Assembly: GCA_018267575.1 (NCBI GenBank)
Contig: JAFDYF010000077.1
Location: 186,001 to 250,000 of the forward strand
DNA: 64,000 nucleotides
Direction: 5' to 3'
Origin: Bacteroidota bacterium
Lineage (GTDB): Bacteria > Bacteroidota > Bacteroidia > Chitinophagales > Chitinophagaceae
Part shown: positions 61,328-64,000 of the stretch, one piece after another
How positions within the stretch are numbered: the stretch's first letter is position 1
How the letters are laid out: the number at the start of each line of letters is the position of its first letter
Program-made: the position numbers and the translations under genes
Notes under the pieces: generated by a model
Database searches by the model: none
Told to the model about the DNA's origin: nothing
Seen by the model: the letters and a program-made list of their open reading frames with translations, nothing else

Positions 61328-64000
61328 CTAATTCACGAACTTTTGTGAAAACTGTTCTCCTTTGGAAGAATACAAACGCAGTACATACACTCCTTTAGCA
61401 AGTGAGCTGATATCCAGATATTGGCTTTGGTATGGAATATTCCTGTTCATGACTAGTCTGCCCGACATATCATATATCTGTGCGTTCAACTGCTGGCTAT
61501 TGTTCTCATTGTTCAGCCTTATATAAAGCTGGCTACCACTTGTTGAAATGTAGGCTACCATTCTAGTTGAGGCAAGGCGTTTCAATATCACCGTGGACGA
61601 ATAGGTGGATTGCCCATTTAGGTCGGTCATCTTTAAGCGATAGTAAGCAGCGGATTTTCCCAAATCCACAGTATTGTCGTTGAAGCTATATTCATTGGAT
61701 TGACTATTCGTTTGGGAAGGCACAAAGCCCAGTGAAGTGAAAACGCTTTCTCCTTCATAGGCTCTTTCTACATCATAGCCTTTATTATTGGTTTCATTAT
61801 CGGTTTTCCATTCAAGGTTGTTATAGCTGTTCTGGACATTGCCAGTAAATGAGGTCAGCGTTACTGCCAGCGGGGAACCTAACAAAGCGGTTGAAAAAAG
61901 CCCACGCCCATGGGTAGCCGCAACCACAAAGTTATCGGCGGGTCGGTATTTGAGCATATAGGTGCTCACATTGCCAAGGTTCGTGGAGTTCTGTGTCCAT
62001 ACTGTTGATGAGCCATTGCTGGCAGAGGTAGAAAAAACGCCCATTTCGGTGGCAAGCATGATGCCTCCATTGGGTCCACCAGTCCCCACATTTGCAGTGC
62101 TGGGAACAATCATTCCCCAACGAATGGGTACATCGGGCAGGTTAACACCATTATTGTCTAATGAGGTCCAAGTGGTTCCTCTGTCTGTTGACTCAAAAAC
62201 GGAGGAAACCCCATAATTGGATACGGTAACAAGCAAATGATTGGCATTCCCCCTTTCTACATCAATGCTGGAAATATAATAGCCGGCTTTTAAGTTTACG
62301 AAAGGTGTAATACTGTTGATTTGCGTAGCTTTTGGCGAATTGGTGCTCGCTTTTGAAATTAAATAGAGTTCGGGAACTTGATCATTATAATTGTTTGCCG
62401 CACTCTCAGAGGTTGAAAATGCAACCCAAACGCTATCCGTGGTATTAGGGTCAACCTTGACGGCTGAAACTTGTAGATTGGAATTGCCGCTTACAATATA
62501 ATTTGTTTGAGATGGATTTCCAGACGAAGTCAACTTTCCGATGCGGGTAAGCATTGTAGTTGCGTACCCACAATAGAGATATTTTGTAGTATTGTCATAG
62601 TCTGCTGGATTAATAAAACGACCATTGTCTGTAAGGGTTCCAGTGGATGGGGACCAAAGGTTAAAAGTACTACCTCCATCGGTTGATCGGGAATAGTTTG
62701 CCCGTGTATAGCTAGTGATTTGATAGGTTGGGTTGCTTTGGTCTATAAAACAAAAAGCGCCATCGCCCCCTGTTGCTGAAGCTACTGAATTGATGCCCCC
62801 ATTATTAAAAAGACTGGTGCCATTGTCCTGGGCTCCTGCGAGCATATAATTTGATCCTGATGTGGGATGTATGGCTGCAGCATAATATTGGGTGACGTTG
62901 AACCCCGCATTTTTGTTTACAAAACTAGCCCCTCCATCTGAGCTATAATAAACTCCTCCATCGCAGCTTACAATAAAAGAGGTTGAGGATCCGGGTAAAA
63001 ATGTAATACTATGTATATCTGCGTGCACATAGGGCAAGGAACCACATCCTGAAGCCCATTGGGTAAACTGTGACCAGCTTGCCCCACTGTTCGAAGTAGT
63101 GAAAATGTCTACGCCTCCTGCATACACAGTAGCATCGTCGTTTGGTTTTATGGCAAGGGTAAGGTCATAATATGCCTGCCCTCTGGAAAAATCAGTACTG
63201 GCGCTGGTTCCGCCATCGCACCAAACGGTGGTGTTGGAAATATTGGTCCAAGTTGTTCCTGCATCATCAGACCGTTGGATAGCCCCAATTTTAAGTAGGG
63301 AATCTTCAAATAGGGCATAAACCCTATTGTTATTTAGAGGCGAACATGCTAATTGTATACGATGCCAATAACCTTGGCTGGGGGGAGATGTGATGTTTGT
63401 CCAAGTACCATAATTGCCCACCGTGGCACCAGCAGGGGATTTATAAATTTTGCCAATCTGCTTGCCCGTGCTAACATCCTTTACACTTGCATAAATATCT
63501 CCGTTCAAGGAAAACTCAATGTCATAGCCCAAGAAGTCTACTGCAGCGGGGCAGCCTCCTACTGAATAAGATCCAATAACCCTTGTCCAGGTACTGCCGC
63601 CATCTGTAGATTTTAACACACCCCCTGCATTGCAATAATAAGCGCTGATGCCAGAAGCATACACATCCCCATTACTATATACAGCTACTTTTTGTACATA
63701 GTTGAAATCATAAAAATGGGCACCCCCAGTTGTTGTGGAAGGCAATAAGCTCCAAGTTAGGCCTCCATCCGTACTTTTATAAATACCTAAACCTCTGATG
63801 GCATCCTGGTTATTAAAGCCTTCACCTGTGCCAGCATACATCGTGCTGGGATTTGATTTGTCTTGTGCCAATGTGGTAATGGCGAGATTGGTAGAAACAG
63901 TGCTAAGTTGTGACCATGTTGGTGTCGCAGTCAGAAAATTAGTGGTGCGCCAGAGGCCTCCTCCCACACTTCCGGCAAGTACCGTGTTTCCAGTAGCATC
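61328..64000 (-). CDS. Secreted beta-propeller protein with T9SS type A sorting domain (5' end cut off)
   Basis: The gene runs off the right edge: the frame is open to base 64000 with no start in the window (a GTG at 63967 is not the true start). At least 890 residues are seen. The main part is a series of BNR/sortilin-like beta-propeller blades with repeats of the type STDGG-TWT (for example KSTDGGLTWSLL, KSTDGGSTWTRVI, YYSSDGGASF, ESTDRGTTWTSL). A linker LTSFTGNVQNSYNNLEWKTDNETNNKGYDVER, common before sorting tails in this phylum, leads to the C-terminal sorting domain (QIYDMSGRLVMNRNIPYQSQYLDISSLAKGVYVLRLYS, ending KFVN). Type IX secretion and surface attachment are expected. Ligand or substrate is unknown. 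Confidence 0.92.
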   Translation of the reverse strand, partial: DATGNTVLAGSVGGGLWRTTNFLTATPTWSQLSTVSTNLAITTLAQDKSNPSTMYAGTGEGFNNQDAIRGLGIYKSTDGGLTWSLLPSTTTGGAHFYDFNYVQKVAVYSNGDVYASGISAYYCNAGGVLKSTDGGSTWTRVIGSYSVGGCPAAVDFLGYDIEFSLNGDIYASVKDVSTGKQIGKIYKSPAGATVGNYGTWTNITSPPSQGYWHRIQLACSPLNNNRVYALFEDSLLKIGAIQRSDDAGTTWTNISNTTVWCDGGTSASTDFSRGQAYYDLTLAIKPNDDATVYAGGVDIFTTSNSGASWSQFTQWASGCGSLPYVHADIHSITFLPGSSTSFIVSCDGGVYYSSDGGASFVNKNAGFNVTQYYAAAIHPTSGSNYMLAGAQDNGTSLFNNGGINSVASATGGDGAFCFIDQSNPTYQITSYTRANYSRSTDGGSTFNLWSPSTGTLTDNGRFINPADYDNTTKYLYCGYATTMLTRIGKLTSSGNPSQTNYIVSGNSNLQVSAVKVDPNTTDSVWVAFSTSESAANNYNDQVPELYLISKASTNSPKATQINSITPFVNLKAGYYISSIDVERGNANHLLVTVSNYGVSSVFESTDRGTTWTSLDNNGVNLPDVPIRWGMIVPSTANVGTGGPNGGIMLATEMGVFSTSASNGSSTVWTQNSTNLGNVSTYMLKYRPADNFVVAATHGRGLFSTALLGSPLAVTLTSFTGNVQNSYNNLEWKTDNETNNKGYDVERAYEGESVFTSLGFVPSQTNSQSNEYSFNDNTVDLGKSAAYYRLKMTDLNGQSTYSSTVILKRLASTRMVAYISTSGSQLYIRLNNENNSQQLNAQIYDMSGRLVMNRNIPYQSQYLDISSLAKGVYVLRLYSSKGEQFSQKFVN

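Noticed and set aside
1..64000. tRNA, rRNA, CRISPR, prophage or insertion sequence
   Set aside because: No T-loop-like GTTCGA-type segments within a cloverleaf context, no regularly spaced repeats, and no transposase or integrase-like product were seen; absence was judged by eye only.

Overview
This window is a chromosomal stretch from a Bacteroidota bacterium, most likely of the Chitinophagaceae or a related family. The evidence is a protein with a C-terminal type IX secretion sorting domain at the right edge, a fused CcoN-CcoO cytochrome oxidase subunit, the gene order miaB / sigma-54 regulator / lptE / secG, several -7 promoter elements matching the Bacteroidota consensus TAnnTTTG, and moderate to low GC. 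I found no rRNA, tRNA, CRISPR array, insertion sequence or prophage. The family assignment is inference.

Layout. 0.25-3.9 kb: a propeller-type sensor kinase with a LytTR response regulator, in visibly AT-rich DNA. 4.3-9.9 kb: surface glycan genes (two GT4 glycosyltransferases, a short nucleotide-sugar-type dehydratase, a YfhO-family membrane protein). 10.3-13.9 kb: a four-gene operon whose products match the mycobacterial route to polyprenyl-phospho-arabinose (UbiA-type phosphoribosyltransferase, DprE1, DprE2, and a HAD phosphatase). 14.1-21.9 kb: a thiolase, then envelope and housekeeping genes (yihY/brkB, mltG, secG, lptE, a sigma-54 activator, miaB). 22.2-36.2 kb: a microaerobic respiration region with a tandem universal stress protein, a copper P-type ATPase (ccoI), ccoS-ccoNO-ccoQ-ccoP, ccoG-fixH-safE, and a PAS histidine kinase with a receiver-CRP fusion regulator. 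36.6-43.8 kb: small metabolic and defensive genes including a barnase/barstar pair and an acetyl-CoA hydrolase/transferase. 44-50.9 kb: a TetR regulator and a YbhGFSR-like ABC exporter with its own TolC. 51-52.8 kb: a glycan acetyltransferase and glycosyltransferase. 53.3-59 kb: an RND efflux operon. 59.3-61 kb: a second universal stress protein module. 61.3 kb to the edge: a partial secreted beta-propeller protein.

The main finding is a repeated promoter architecture. Eight promoters carry two FNR/CRP-type palindromes (core TGAT-N4-ATCA) exactly 22 bp apart centre to centre. In seven the proximal site lies at a fixed distance from a TAnnTTTG-like -7 element; in the eighth it is about 2 bp longer. 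The geometry corresponds to activator sites near -41.5 and -63.5. The eight promoters drive both universal stress proteins, ccoI, ccoS-ccoNOQP, the PAS kinase/receiver-CRP operon itself, a 69-residue membrane protein, the acetyl-CoA hydrolase, and a 59-residue protein plus its neighbour. The receiver-CRP protein keeps the Glu and Arg of an FNR/CRP recognition helix, so I infer a compact circuit in which one protein combines the roles that FixJ and FixK play in rhizobia and controls cbb3 oxidase and stress genes. The sites were found by eye and the regulator assignment is inference.
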